From assembly GCA_008477525.1 (NCBI GenBank), contig SPDT01000005.1, forward strand, positions 1,488,001 through 1,552,000: 64,000 bases of DNA. Direction: 5' to 3'. The notes beneath the pieces were generated by a model. That model was given only the letters and a program-made list of their open reading frames with translations. It ran no database searches and was not told where the DNA came from. This DNA comes from Hypomyces perniciosus (taxonomy: Eukaryota; Ascomycota; Sordariomycetes; Hypocreales; Hypocreaceae). Each line of letters begins with the position of its first letter. The first letter of the stretch is position 1. This document shows, piece after piece, positions 48,470 through 60,599 of this stretch. Made by a program: the position numbers and the translations under genes.

Positions 48470-50225
48470 AACTGCCCCCCCTTTTATAGTATTAATTTTA
48501 ATACCAGTAAAAACCCTATATTTAACTAGCTCTTTTTAGCTTTTAATACTTTATTACTATATTAAACAGTAACTATTTCCTATATAGATATTTCTTTAAG
48601 CTTTAAATTTAAATACTTTAATATACATTTAATAGCCTAAAAAGTTTTTAACTTTATAGTTTAAAAGTATATTTCTATGCAATTAAACTTAAAGGGTAGT
48701 AAAAAAGTCTTATATAATAAACTAACTCTTCGCTAGTAATATATAAATAATTCACTCTATTTTTCTTCTTTTAATTCACTACTGTATATACTACATCTAT
48801 CTTTGCCCCACTTTTCTTTTTACTTATAACTTTACTTTTTACCTACTTTTCTCTTTTTTTTTCTTTTTTTCCTCTTTATTTCTCTCTTTCTCTTAGCCCC
48901 TTTCTTTATATAGCCGCTTTTCCTATAAATATTCCTTCCTTTTACCTCTTTTTACTAGCTAATTTATTATATAATAGCAATTCTTTTTTTTTTAAATTTA
49001 ACCTGCAAATATAAATTTCCTTTTTCTTTTTATAATAAATATCGCTACTTTATAAGTTTTTTATAACTAATCTTTTACTATAACTTCTTATTTAATATAC
49101 TTATAGCCTAATTTTAAAGAATAACAGTAATCTTACAGTATCAGAAAACCTTAATATAGTAAGCCTATTTTCACTTACAGCTAATACTATTTTAACTGTA
49201 TCTCTATTAAAACACACTCCCTTTAAAATTACTATACTTTTACTAAAATACTGTAAAGTCACTAATAATTGAACTTGATAGGTATTTTAATATAAATACT
49301 ACTATTAACTACTATTAATTTATTATAAACGCCTTGCCTTATACTATTATTATTTTAACCTTTTAATTAAATAAAATATAAAATTAAAAAAAGAACTGCT
49401 TTAATATTATAATAATAAATATAAATTTTATATAATTAAAAAATAAAACTTTATATATTAACTTATATTATATTAACTAGGTTTAAAAAATATTTTTATT
49501 ATGTTTTAAATACTAACTTGTATAATTTAATTGCCTATTAACTTCTTAATACTATTAAAGTATTAATTTAATATTTTTAAAACTCTTTTATTAATAAAGT
49601 AAATACTTTATTATTACTTTTTTATTATATAATAATAGCTAACAACGAACTAGTCTATAATAATACTATTATAAATCTAATATAAAAAAAACTTTATATT
49701 AAATATAGTAAAAGTTAAGTTTAGTTAAAACGTAAAAAGAAAAAAAGTTATAGTAAATAAATAATATTACTGCTAAAACTTAAAGCGCTTAAACTTTTAA
49801 ATTACTTTTAATTCAATAAACTTTTTCACTATTATTACTGCTATTATATATACTTTTATTCTAGTATATATATTTTTATTTATGATAGGCAGTTCCCAGT
49901 TAATTATTATATAATATAATAATATATAAAAATTCTTATATTCCAAGTATATCCTATTCTTATAAAATATTATAAAAAAGTACTATTTAAGAATAGAGAA
50001 AATTAACTATTATTTAATCATAAATATTACTGTTTATTTACTGTAAGATATATACTATTATAAGTTCATTTTCCATTTTTAATTAATTAATTACAATTAT
50101 ATAATACCCTACTCCCTTTAACTTTATAGTATTTAATAATAATAGCTAGTTATTTACTAGCAAATTACTATTTATACTTTTAAATTAATTTAATATTAAT
50201 AAAATTACTTTTCTTTTATTAAAAA

Positions 50226-50906
50226 GTAATGCTATTAGAATAGATAAAAATTACTACTAGAACAGATAATTTATACACAGCTGCGAAATTCTCTTAGCAA
50301 TTTCCCTCAATATATAATTTACTCCTTTATATAATACTTAATTCTAATATAATTAAATTACTTTCAATAATAAGTCTTTAATATATGTTTTATTTATTTA
50401 TATATATTCCTTTAAATTAACCATTTTTCCAGCTATATAGTTAATATAATCTCTTTAATCTTTTCAATCTAGGCTAATACTGCTGCTGCTACTGCTGCTA
50501 TAGCAGAGATATAGCTTTATCGGCTAGAAGTTTTTATAACCCGCAATCTACTATAGCCTTTAGAACATTAACTGGATATTCTAGGCCCCTATAATATTAG
50601 CTGTAAGCTTTTAATCTCTAACTGTAAGAGGACCCGTTATATACTGGGGTTAAGCCGACGTATAGGTGGTCGGCTTTAAGGCCAACCTCTCGGCTGTACC
50701 TGTGACTGTTGTTATAATTCTTGTATAGCAGCCTTACTGCTGCTGCTGCGTCCTTGCCCTTATGGCCGCCCTCGTTATAGCTGCTGTTATTGCTGCTTAA
50801 GTTGTTGTTTATGGAAGATCAAGGAATTCAACGCTAGGACGATTTCTATATGCGCGCACAGACTATCTATTCCAGTAGCAATTTTTATCTGTTCCAATAG
50901 CATTAC
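50226..50906. mobile_element. MULE-derived deletion element, 0.68 kb
   Basis: Terminal inverted repeats of about 70 bp: GTAATGCTATTAGAATAGAT ... GCAGCTGCGAAATTCTC on the left, and GATTTCTATATGCGCGCACA ... TCCAATAGCATTAC on the right. The body carries a piece like the transposase C-terminal region of the larger MULE (shared TACTGGGGTTAAGCCGACGT against TACTGGGGTCTAGTCGGCGT). Thus an internally deleted relative. Target duplication not clear in the AT-rich flanks. Confidence 0.78.
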
Positions 50907-51479
50907 TCTTATTAAATATTATTAGTTTTTAAGTAATACTTCCACTTAATTAAATATAAACGCTATATTCCTGTATATTTATAATTAATCATTTTTTAAC
51001 TTTAACTATCTTTTTAATACCAAATAAATAATCTATTAGCTTAAAAGGTTCTCCTTTACAGCTATAATATAGCTTAAATTTATAAGATTAAAAATATTAT
51101 AAGTTTAATAAAATATAAAAGATAAAGCTAATATACTAATCTATTTATTCTAATTTAATATTTAATTTAATAAAAATTAATATACTTTTTAATAAACTTT
51201 TTATTAAATTGCTAAAGTTTTAAGTATTTTATAGATAATAATACTTAATCGCTAACAGTAAATTTCTTTTTAAGTTAATAAATATTATATTACTTTTTAT
51301 ATTTTTGTAACTTTATTATAAAGTCTATTTAACTATTTTACAGGAAATTTAAAGCTTTTTTACTTTTATAATAGCATTAGTATAATCTTTATAATAGGTT
51401 AATCTATTATAACTTAAAGTATTAAACTTATAATTAAACAGTAAAAAAACTAATAAATAGCTACTTATAGAATATATAA

Positions 51480-52100
51480 TATTATTATATATAAATTAAA
51501 GAAAAGATAATTTTAAAGCTAATTATTGTATTATTTACTGTAAAAAGAATATAAATAATACTTTAAAGCTTAATTCTGCTATTTAGTTTAACTATTAGTT
51601 TACAAATAAAACGTAATATTAAGTTATTATTTATAAATAAATAAGTAATAGAAACTTTGCTAAAATCTAAATTTAAATAATTAATCTTTATTAAAAATAA
51701 TTCTTTATAGTATCATAAAAATTAAATAAATATATATTATAAAAAAGTTAGCGACTTTGTTACTTATAATATATCCTATTATAAATATATAAAATATATA
51801 TTTTATGTACTAGTTAATAATAATAAAAACTATATTATATATGTATTTGCCTTTATAGTTTAGAATTTCGAGTAAATTTATAATAAAATCTATAAGAATT
51901 GATTTAAAATGTCTTTTTAATATTAATAATAAAGTAAATTTACGATAAAGTTAATAAATTCTTACTTTTATTATATAATAAATATAATACATAAATATAT
52001 AATGCTTTACATTTTATTGTATATTTTGCTAATAATATATTAATATAATATATTTTAAAATATAATTATATCTTTAATATCTAGCAGTAAGATTATGATA
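51480..52100 (-). pseudogene. Gypsy integrase remnant
   Basis: Minus-strand reading from about 51,930: KSILIDFIINLLEILNYKGK (the first catalytic Asp region, family SxDFIxxLPES), then ISNKVANFFI, IIFNKDxLFKFRFxQSF (family IISDRGxxFxSxFWxxL) and a TN at the position of HPQTDGQTE. These are the three integrase core blocks in order with the right spacing. Confidence 0.8.
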
Positions 52101-52420
52101 AAGTAATATTAAAATTTTAATAGAAAGATTTATTAATATATAAACTTTACTTTAATAGTAAATTAGCTAGTTATTATTAATAATTTAATTGTTACCGCGA
52201 AATATATTAATTACTTTTTAGCTTTAAACCTTCTATTAAATACAGTAATGTCTTTATCAAGCTTATAAAACAGCTAAGCATAAAAACTCTGATAGTTTTA
52301 GCAGTAAACCTATAATAGTTTACTATATAACCTATAAACTAGCAGCTATAACTCTAGCCACTATACTTTACAGCTAAATTATCTACTAAATAGCATTTAG
52401 TCTTTATCTTTTAACTTAAA

Positions 52421-55166
52421 GAGTAGTGCTATTTATACAGATCAAAATTGCTATTTATACAGATGGTCCGTGCGCCACCCGCAAAAATCTCCCCACAGCT
52501 CCTTACACTCTGCAACTTAATTCTTTATATAACAGCTATTTATAGTATATTAGATTACTTCAAATAACAAGTCTTTATTATCCCCTTTATCCACCTATAT
52601 AAAGGCTAACCATTCTCCCGGCTATATAACTGGCATAATTTTATTAATCCCCTCTTTAATTTTAGCTAAAGCTGTGGCTGAGATATGGCTTTGTTGTTGC
52701 AATATTTTAGCGACCCGCGAGCCTCCGCGGCCCCTAGAATGCTGAGATGACGATCTAGAGCTTTGTGGCGTCTGCTGTGAGCTAATAGAGCTATCTATCT
52801 CGACTTGTAAAGGGGCTTGCTGGATACTGGGGTCTAGTCGGCGTATAGGCGGTCGCCCTTGCCTTTTTTGTAATTGCTGTAACTGTTAAGGTTATTGAGT
52901 CTGTTGAGTCTGTTATATAAGACTGATACTATCCCCGCTGCTGTTATTACTGCTGTTAATAGCTTAAAGTGTAACTGGCACGGGCAGTTTCCTATTATTC
53001 GGCAATTGGGGTCTTCTATAGAGATTTCGAACGATATTAGGGTCTTGGATATAAAGGAGCGGTTTATCTAGATCCTAGTGCGTGCAACTGTTAATAGGAT
53101 TCCTTATATAAAACAGTAGCGGATTTATTAAAGGCTTTACGAGCCACTATCGCGGATATATATTATATTTACTTAAAGGCTTATTAGCCTTAAACCTTTA
53201 AAAGATAAAATGACTGTACAGTAAAGTATATTATTATATAAAAGTGCTGTAATAAGGTTAAAGCAGCTTTGGCTTTTTCTATATAGGCAGGGCAGTAATA
53301 GCAATTTAATATTGCCAGGCAAAGAGGTTAATAGCTGTATAACTGATATATATTGCAATATCGCCAAGCTATTATTACTGTATTATAAAGTTAGTGCGTT
53401 AATGTATCTGTATAGAGGCAGCTTTCTAAATATAATCTTGCTCTTTCTTTCGAATTATCTATAGCAGTGCTATATAGAGATATAGAAGGTTATTAATGCG
53501 TAAGACTAAATAAGTCTTTATATCTTTATAGGCTATTTTAACTGGACTATTAACCTGTTGGCTAAAATTGCAGTACTGTTTAATATAGTAATAAGCCTAT
53601 TAAAGTTAAAAGGAAATATATATTTATAAAAGATATAGCATAAAATGTATACCTATACGGGATTATATACTAACCTTATTACAGTTTAAATTAACTTGAA
53701 ATTAACTTTTTTATTAATATAAATTATATACTTCTATGCTTTATATATACTATTAGAGCTATACTTGCATTTAATTAAAGTAAAGCTTAAAATGCTTTAT
53801 TTAGCGTTATCTTATATTGCAGTTTAGGCATTAAGATTATTATTAATAGCATTATTATTATTATTATTCTTCCCTAGCTTCTTTTACTGTAATTGAATTT
53901 TAGCCTTAATATTAGCGTTAATATAATATATATAAAGCTGCTATTATATATCCGGAAAAACACGCCTAAATGCGTTTTTAAAGGCCTACTTTTTATCTAT
54001 AATTGCGACAATTAAAGCTAAGGCGCTAATTATAGTATAGAGCGAATCTAGCTGCTTATAAAGCTATTAAAAGCTATTTTCCTTTTTTATATTAATAAAG
54101 CTAAAGGCGAAATTAGCGATAGACTTTTAGTTAGTGATTTTAGTTGCTTAGAATAGATATATATTAAATCTATTGGTTTTATATATATTATTAAATCTTA
54201 GTATTTTAAGGAACTACTTCTATATTATTTTATACCCTAAATATATTTAAAAAAACGCCTCTAATTTTATTATCGGGACTAAACTTAATATAATAATAAA
54301 GATAATTATCTTAAAGGTATTTAATCTAGGTTTAGGTTACTGTAAGGCTTTTAAGACCTTTTTTGCGGATCTTTTAACGGTTATTATAGATATCTTTTTA
54401 ATAAAAAAATACATAATTGGCAGGATTTAAATCTTTAATAATATTAGTTATTTTACAGGCAGGAAATGCTTTATACATAAAGAGGTTGTACTTAAATATA
54501 AGCTAGTCTTAAGTTTGCTGATAATATATAATATAGGCAGAAGGGTTAAAAGATAAAGGGTAATTATATAAATAGCAGTTAACGCAATAAAACTACTTTT
54601 AGTTAAATCTTTTATTGCTGTCGCTGTTAATTTAAAGGGGCAGTTAGTCTTTTGCGTTAATAGCTTTTATATACTAGTGCTTATAGAAGTCGGCTTTTTA
54701 AAATGATTATAATAGAGGTTATAGTATATCTTAATTGTAGTTCTATTTACTTCGCGAGGTAAAGAGCTACTTTTAATAATAGCTGCGCTATTACTGAGAA
54801 AAAGATCCTGCAGGAAAGAGATTAAATTATTGAAAGAATCGAATAGAGGAGATAGTAGCGGAGGTGGGATTTTACAGTCGGGTTCAGGCAAATCTAGCAG
54901 CTTTAAAGGCGACTACAGCCGGCTATAGTTTTTACTATTAAGATTAAGGCGTTTAATAAAATTAAAGCGAGTTATCTGTTTAAACTGAGTTAATAAATAG
55001 TTAACAGGGATATCTATTATTGTAACGGCGCTGATAATGTTACTGTGGTGGTATTATTGCTATAGTTCAAGTTGCAGAGTATAAAGAGCTATAGGGAGAT
55101 TTTCGCGGGTGGCGCACGGACTATCTGTATGAATAGCAATTTTTATCTGTATAAATAGCACTACTC
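52421..55166 (-). mobile_element. MULE DNA transposon, 2.75 kb
   Basis: Terminal inverted repeats of about 95 bp: GAGTAGTGCTATTTATACAG ... GTCCGTGCGCCACCCGC ... AAAATCTCCC from 52,421, and the same in reverse ending 55,166. The minus strand carries the transposase remnant. It interrupts the gypsy element between RT and integrase. Two further fragments of the family lie at 45,840-47,050 and 59,005-59,530. RIP is patchy: the terminal repeats and 52,640-52,860 are nearly intact. Confidence 0.88.
52622..54960 (-). pseudogene. Mutator-like transposase remnant (fungal MULE)
   Basis: Read on the minus strand through stops: DIYNNRxKIRKKGLKSLT near 54,380-54,330 (family DIYNARxxxRxxxLxGxTP), YKTNRFNMY near 54,190 just after the first catalytic Asp block (family DxTYKTNxFxMPLL), and ALALIVAIIDKKxAFKNAF near 54,020 (family P..xVTDxExALxxA). 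The last 80-odd codons are open to TAG at 52,622-52,624, with a GRPPIRRLDPSIQQ stretch typical of the low-complexity MULE tail. The family call is from motif recognition. Confidence 0.78.
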
Positions 55167-55169
55167 TAA

Positions 55170-58100
55170 AGTAATATCCACATAATACTTTTATTTACAG
55201 GCAACTTTATATATTTTTAGTTATTATAATAGACTACTATAAATCCTTTTAATTTATATAAGCTATTAGCTTTTATACTATAAAAATACTATAAAATTAT
55301 TATTATATAGTTTGACTATAATTCTTTAATCTTAATAAAATTATAAAAGTTAAAGTATTAAAATAAAGCGTTAATAAAGTTAAACTTTTTTACCTTATAT
55401 TTAATATAGAAATGAAATAAAGCTAGTTTATTAAAAGCCTTTACCTATTAATATAAAAGCCTTTATTTATCTATAAAGTAGTAATAGTTAAAATAGTCTA
55501 TTATAACCTAAATCTCTATACTTATATAAGCTAAACAATATCTTTATATTTAAAAAGCCTTTATAATAGTATAAAATTGAATATTACAAGTATAATAATA
55601 TAATTTAAAACTATTTAGCTTTTGTAATATAGATACAATAAAGTATTAAATATTTTATAAATATTAAACTAATACTGGTTTAATTATATAGTTTAATATA
55701 TTTATCTTTATATAAATCGGCGCCTTTAGGTTATAATATATTAAAACAGGTTTCTTTAAAGATTTCTTTTTAAGCTATTAAAACGCTTTCAAAGCGCTAA
55801 ACTTTAGCTATAAAGAACCGTTGTACTTTTTATAAATAAAATCTGTTAAAAGTATTATAATTAATTGTACTATAACTTTGAATAAAATAACAATAAAACT
55901 TCATAAATCCTAAAAATATAAAGATATTATAGATACCTTTAGGTATTAGTTATTTAGTAATGGCTAAAATATATAATTATTTTATTTTAATTTTATTAAA
56001 TATAATAATATATTTTAAAAAAAGGTATTAAAATAATATAAAACATATATATATTTATTAATATTAATATATAGCTTTATATTTTATAACTTTTTAAAAG
56101 CTTAGTCAATATACAATATATACTCTTTAAAAGTGCAGCTATAAATTAATATATTATTAATATATGATTAAAAAGTTATAAGGGAATTTATAAAGCTAAA
56201 TAATATACTATTACACTTAAAGTATTTATATTAGCAGTAAAATATTATTTTCTAACCTATTCTTTTTATAAATAGGTATTTTATAATATATATCTTTTAA
56301 AGTAAACTTAATAAAAATCTTAATATATAAATATCTATTAAGAATTTTAAAAATTAATAGTAAAAGAGTATAGTTTTTATAAATTATTTTATTTAAAGTA
56401 TAGAAATTAATATATATTTACAGTTTACTGCTTTTCTTTAATATAAAAGTTATAGGGGCACCTATAAAGCTAATAGACTATTAAATTTATATATTTTATA
56501 ATACTTTTTCTAAACAGTCGCAAAAAGCTTTTAGCTTTTTAAATACTAGGTTATAAATAAAACTTTATAAAGGTATTTTTTTATGTTTTAATTTAATAAT
56601 ATACTATTAATTTACTAATATATTAATAGCCTTTTTTATAAAAAAGGACTAGTAAAATTATAATGTATAAAAAGTAACTTTAAATATCAAGTTAACTTAT
56701 AGTCTTTTACAGAAATAGCTTTATTTAAGTTGAAAGATAATAGGTCTTTTAAAACTTTTAACTTAACTTCCAGCTTTTTTTTATTATTAATATAAAAGCT
56801 ATTTAGGCTTTTTTAATAATATATTATAGCTGCTTTTTAAAGGCTATTAAAGTAATAAAATCTTTAATTAAAGGATAATTCTATTAATTAAGTTTTTATA
56901 AAACAACTAGATTAGCTATTTAAAATTAAAGTTTTGCTACAATAAAGTCTTTTAAAATATTAATAATAATATAGTAAAGTAGCTATTTTTTTTACTTTTT
57001 AATTATCAACTAGTTTTATAAATATATCTATATAGCTATAAATTATAACAGAAATACCTAGGAAAATAGCAGTAAATTTAAAAGCTAATAATAGATTTTT
57101 TAATTAATCCTTTTATTATAAAAAGATAATGTAAATATTACTGCTAGGATTAAATAAGGCATTTATATATTATTAATAGCTATTTAGCTGCATTTCCATT
57201 AATTGTTTTATAAATGAATCTATATAGTAAGTATATTCCTAGGCCTAATAAACTATAAGTTTAATATTTCTGCTAATCAAATATAATTAAATAGGGTTAT
57301 TATACTTTTCAGTAATATACTGCCTGCTATGATATTTTCTATAATTGAAAGCTTAATATAAACTTTTATAGTAAAGACTACTATATTTCTAATAAATTAC
57401 TAAATTTAATAAATATTTTAAGTACTTTAAATTTCTAAATACGTTAATTACTTAACTCTTTATAGCATTAATAGTATAATCTTAATATAATCCCTATTGA
57501 CTAATCGGTTTAGCCCTTTTATATTTTCTTGAAAATTAAAATTCCTATTAAAAGCTATTAATCTTATTAATACAGCTATATATAAAAGTCTTAGCGATTA
57601 TATTAATATAAATTCACTTCTATTAGGTTATAGGGATTCTATAATACAATATCTGCTTATTTATTATAAAAGAAAAATACTATCAGAATATATTAATTTT
57701 AAGCTATAGAGGAGCTGTTTTAAAGAATTTGCTTTTAATAATTTTAAATTAAAAGAGAAATAACTAAAAACTCTATCTAGCAGCTTAATATAAGCGAAAA
57801 ATCTATAAAGTTGCTTTATAATATATAATTAAACTATTACAATTATTATATTTAAGATTTTAATAAACTTTATTTTAAATAATTAATTTAATTTATCTGC
57901 CTTTTTTTAAAACATAATTAACCTATTACTATTAAATATCTTTTTTAAATAAAAAGTAATATAAATAATCTTATAACCTATTTGAAAAAGGAATTGAAGG
58001 ATAATTTAAAGTGCCTTTTAATAATAATAAAAAAAAGTTTATAGTTTTACTTAAAACTTTCTTTTATAATAAAATGCTTAAATTTATACTTTACTTTAAT

Positions 58101-58200
58101 TGCCTTTATAAAGTCAATTTAAACTAATAGTATATAATAAACTAATTATAGGTAATAAAGCTTTAATCTCTAAAAGTTTAAAAAAAAGGTTCTCCCTTTA
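55170..58200 (-). pseudogene. Gypsy RT and RNase H remnant
   Basis: Minus strand: YINNILIYSCTFKEY at about 56,165-56,110 (family YLDDILIYSxTxEEH), FLGFMKFYCYFIQSYSTI at about 55,905-55,850 (family FLGFxNFYRRFIxxYS), then the RNase H onset with FxxVLIAxKEIF (family AFxxLKxxF) at about 55,800-55,760. Upstream (56.2-58.2 kb) should be gag and protease but only scattered matches are seen. Confidence 0.8.
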
Positions 58201-58462
58201 AAAGAAGATATTTAAATATTTCCTCTTTAAATATATTTACTATTTATTTTTAATTTATTATATATAAATATTAAATTCTTCTTTTATAAATAACATATTA
58301 TTTAAAAGGCTTAGTTAATAATTTAAAATAGTAGCTTTACTCAAAAGTTTTTATATTTAAAATATAGCCTTTTTATTAAAAGTAAACTAAATATTTACTG
58401 CTAGAGACATCTTTAACTCTAATAGTTTTCCTACTTTTATTAAAAATAGTAAAAGACTAGTA

Positions 58463-58724
58463 TATTAAAGACCCTTTTTAAGGGAGATAGATTAAGTTAA
58501 GGGCTGCGACTTTAAGGAAAAGTAAAGGAAGTTAAAGAGCAGTCACTTAAAGGAGAAATAGGTACTAATAAGCAGGTAATAAGCCAGAAACTAATAGTTA
58601 GGTATAGCAGTAGTAGTTTACTGGTCTTTAAAGTTCTATATCTTTAAAGACTATAGTCACTCTTATATATATATTCCGGCCTATATGATATTATAAGAGC
58701 CCTAGAGCTTCCAGTCTCCTGACA
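58463..58724 (-). repeat. Gypsy LTR (5' LTR)
   Basis: 262 bp; direct repeat of 48,209-48,469. Starts TATTAAAGACCC (TGTCAGAGACCC in the partner) and ends CTCCTGACA. Confidence 0.92.
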
Positions 58725-59004
58725 TAATAATAATTTTTATCTGTTTTAATAGCACTACTTATAAATAATAAACTTTAAAAAACTATTATATTAATACAAA
58801 TAGTAAAAGATTTAAAGTGAATTTAAAGATAATATATATATATATATATATTTATTTATTTATAATAATTAAGAAATTTAAATATATAAATTATTATACT
58901 ATAAAGAATTAATATATATAAAAGAGATTTTAGTAATTATATATTATAGTGGGAATGTTTAAAAAAGAAATAAATGAAAGTTTAAAAGTATTAATTTTAA
59001 TATA

Positions 59005-59530
59005 CTAAAAGTAATACTATTTATATACTAAAAGTAATACTATTTATATAGATAGTCTATATACTGCCTACAAAAATCTCTTTACCTTTTAATTCTTAAT
59101 ATTTTAATAATACTTTTAACTATAATAATAATATTAACTTAATATTATAAAGGCCTTTTATTAAAGTAAATATCCCTATTAACCTTTTTTTTTAATTTAA
59201 TTTAAAGATAACATTAGCTTTAACTTTATTAATTATATAGATTTTAATAGTAAAAATTATAAGCGGTTATAGTTGCCTTTAAAGCTGCTAGATTTACTTA
59301 AATTTATTTATAAAATTTTACTTTTACTATTATTGCCGCTATTTAATTCTATTAATAGTTTAATATCTTTTTTATAAGAATTTTTCCTGTATAATAATAC
59401 AGTTATTATGATTAAAAGTAGCTTTTTACTTTATAAAGTTAATAGACTAATAGTTAAAATATACTATATCCTTTATCTTAATTATTTTAAAAGTTTAACT
59501 TTTATAAATATTAATATAGAAAAGCTATAA
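59005..59530 (+). mobile_element. MULE fragment, N-terminal end
   Basis: Terminal repeat GTAATACTATTTATATAGAT then TGCCTACAAAAATCTC, followed by a reverse-complement match to 54,640-55,090 of the full element. The first 23 bases of the terminal repeat are duplicated in tandem (59,004-59,049). Truncated at about 59,530. Confidence 0.72.
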
Positions 59531-59988
59531 AAGATTGACTACTTGATAAAATATACGATCAAGTCCATTAACCCTATCAAGACGAGCTAGGCAGAGTGCC
59601 CTTACTTATACCTAACTGCTAGATTAACCCCTACCCCCTTATTATACAGATACTTTATAGGTTACTGCCCCTTTTTAATACTCCTACTCTAAAATACATA
59701 AAGTATTCCTTTTCCTCTAGTCTCACTAAGTCATTATTCTTTAGGTTTTAAGCTCCCACTAACCTAATATTCTAGTAAATCTATAAATAGTGGTTACAGG
59801 GGAGTTTTACCTTTTTCTGTATATCTTTTAATATTAGCTTTAAGTTTCATTAGCGATATTTTCCATATCTATAACTTTCTTAAAATTTAAAGCTTTTTTG
59901 GAATTTAAAAAAGCAGTCTTTATTTGGCGGTTTTATTCAGCTATTAGCCACTATTTTATTTATAAATATATATTCTAGTTAAACCTTT
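59531..59988. other. Unassigned segment with moderate GC
   Basis: About 460 bases less AT-rich than the surroundings, with CCCTATCAAGACGAGCTAGG and AGGCAGAGTGCCC near its start. It could be a diverged LTR or single-copy sequence; I cannot match it to any other part of the window. Confidence 0.35.
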
Positions 59989-60159
59989 TGGCACAGATGT
60001 GCCTGACTCCAGCTGGAGGTACCTGACGGCAGCTGTTGCCACCTCCTAGTAGATGACAGCATATAACATAGCTTTCCACTTTGCTTCTCCTTCAGTTAGT
60101 TTTTTCTTCATCTTACCTTTTTTTCTGCTGTAAGAGCCCTTTTCGATCACGCTGTAATA
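59989..60159 (-). repeat. Hairpin repeat, copy 7
   Basis: TGGCACAGATGTGCCTGACT, followed by an altered stem (CCAGCTGG, GGCAGCTG) and the conserved tail CTTTGCTTCTCCTTCAGTTA ... TCGATCACG. The main stem is rearranged compared with other copies. Confidence 0.75.
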
Positions 60160-60599
60160 CGTTTCCTTCTTTAACTTTTTTATAGATAAAGCATTACTAG
60201 ACTTTCATATATTTAAACGCTTTATAGTTCATGAGGTTTATTAATAATAGAATAGCACTTTAATCATTATAGTAGATTACTGTTCTATTTATTATTACTA
60301 TATTTACTTTATCTCTATTATTTCCCTTTTAAAGATTAGTATTTAATTTTATAAAAAGCCTATATAGCTAGATTGCCTTTTTACTTGTATTTATTTAATC
60401 TATATGTTTAGCTTTATAATTTAATAGTATTATTATACTTTACCTTTTAAATAACTAATTAGCTTTTCTGCTTTTAATATTAAATATATAATTAAAGGTT
60501 AATCTATAAATATTTAAATTATTAGCTTAGTTAAAGTTATTAAATCTTTATAAGGATTTAAAATTACTTTAATATTAAAGGTATAAGTCCTTTATCCTT

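Larger units (their letters stand above)
48209..58724 (-). mobile_element. Ty3/gypsy LTR retrotransposon, 10.5 kb with inserts
   Basis: LTRs at 48,209-48,469 and 58,463-58,724, ends TGTCAG and CTGACA. The flanks TAGTA (48,204-48,208) and TAATA (58,725-58,729) are a 5-bp target duplication with one RIP-type change. A polypurine tract (AAAAGGGGGGGCAG on the minus strand, 48,472-48,486) marks 48,209-48,469 as the 3' LTR, so it is transcribed right to left. RT lies at 57-55.2 kb and integrase at 52-51.5 kb, the Ty3/gypsy order. Two younger MULE-type elements are inserted (52,421-55,166 and 50,226-50,906); without them it is about 7.1 kb. Confidence 0.9.
47777..58758. mobile_element. MULE-derived element split by the gypsy element
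   Basis: Left terminal repeat 47,777-47,845 (GTAATGCTATTAAAATAGAT, AGTCTGTGCG), body to 48,208, and the last 34 bases of the right terminal repeat at 58,725-58,758. The two halves join perfectly in register with the intact right terminus of the element at 50,830-50,906. Flanked by the 10-bp direct repeat TTATAAATAA (47,767-47,776 and 58,759-58,768), a Mutator-type duplication. Without the insert it is about 460 bp. Confidence 0.82.

Noticed and set aside
53173..53367. 64-codon minus-strand frame
   Set aside because: A fragment inside the MULE transposase remnant, not a separate gene.
48209..58724. Gypsy element first considered to be on the plus strand
   Set aside because: The polypurine tract next to 48,469 and minus-strand RT and integrase order show right-to-left transcription.
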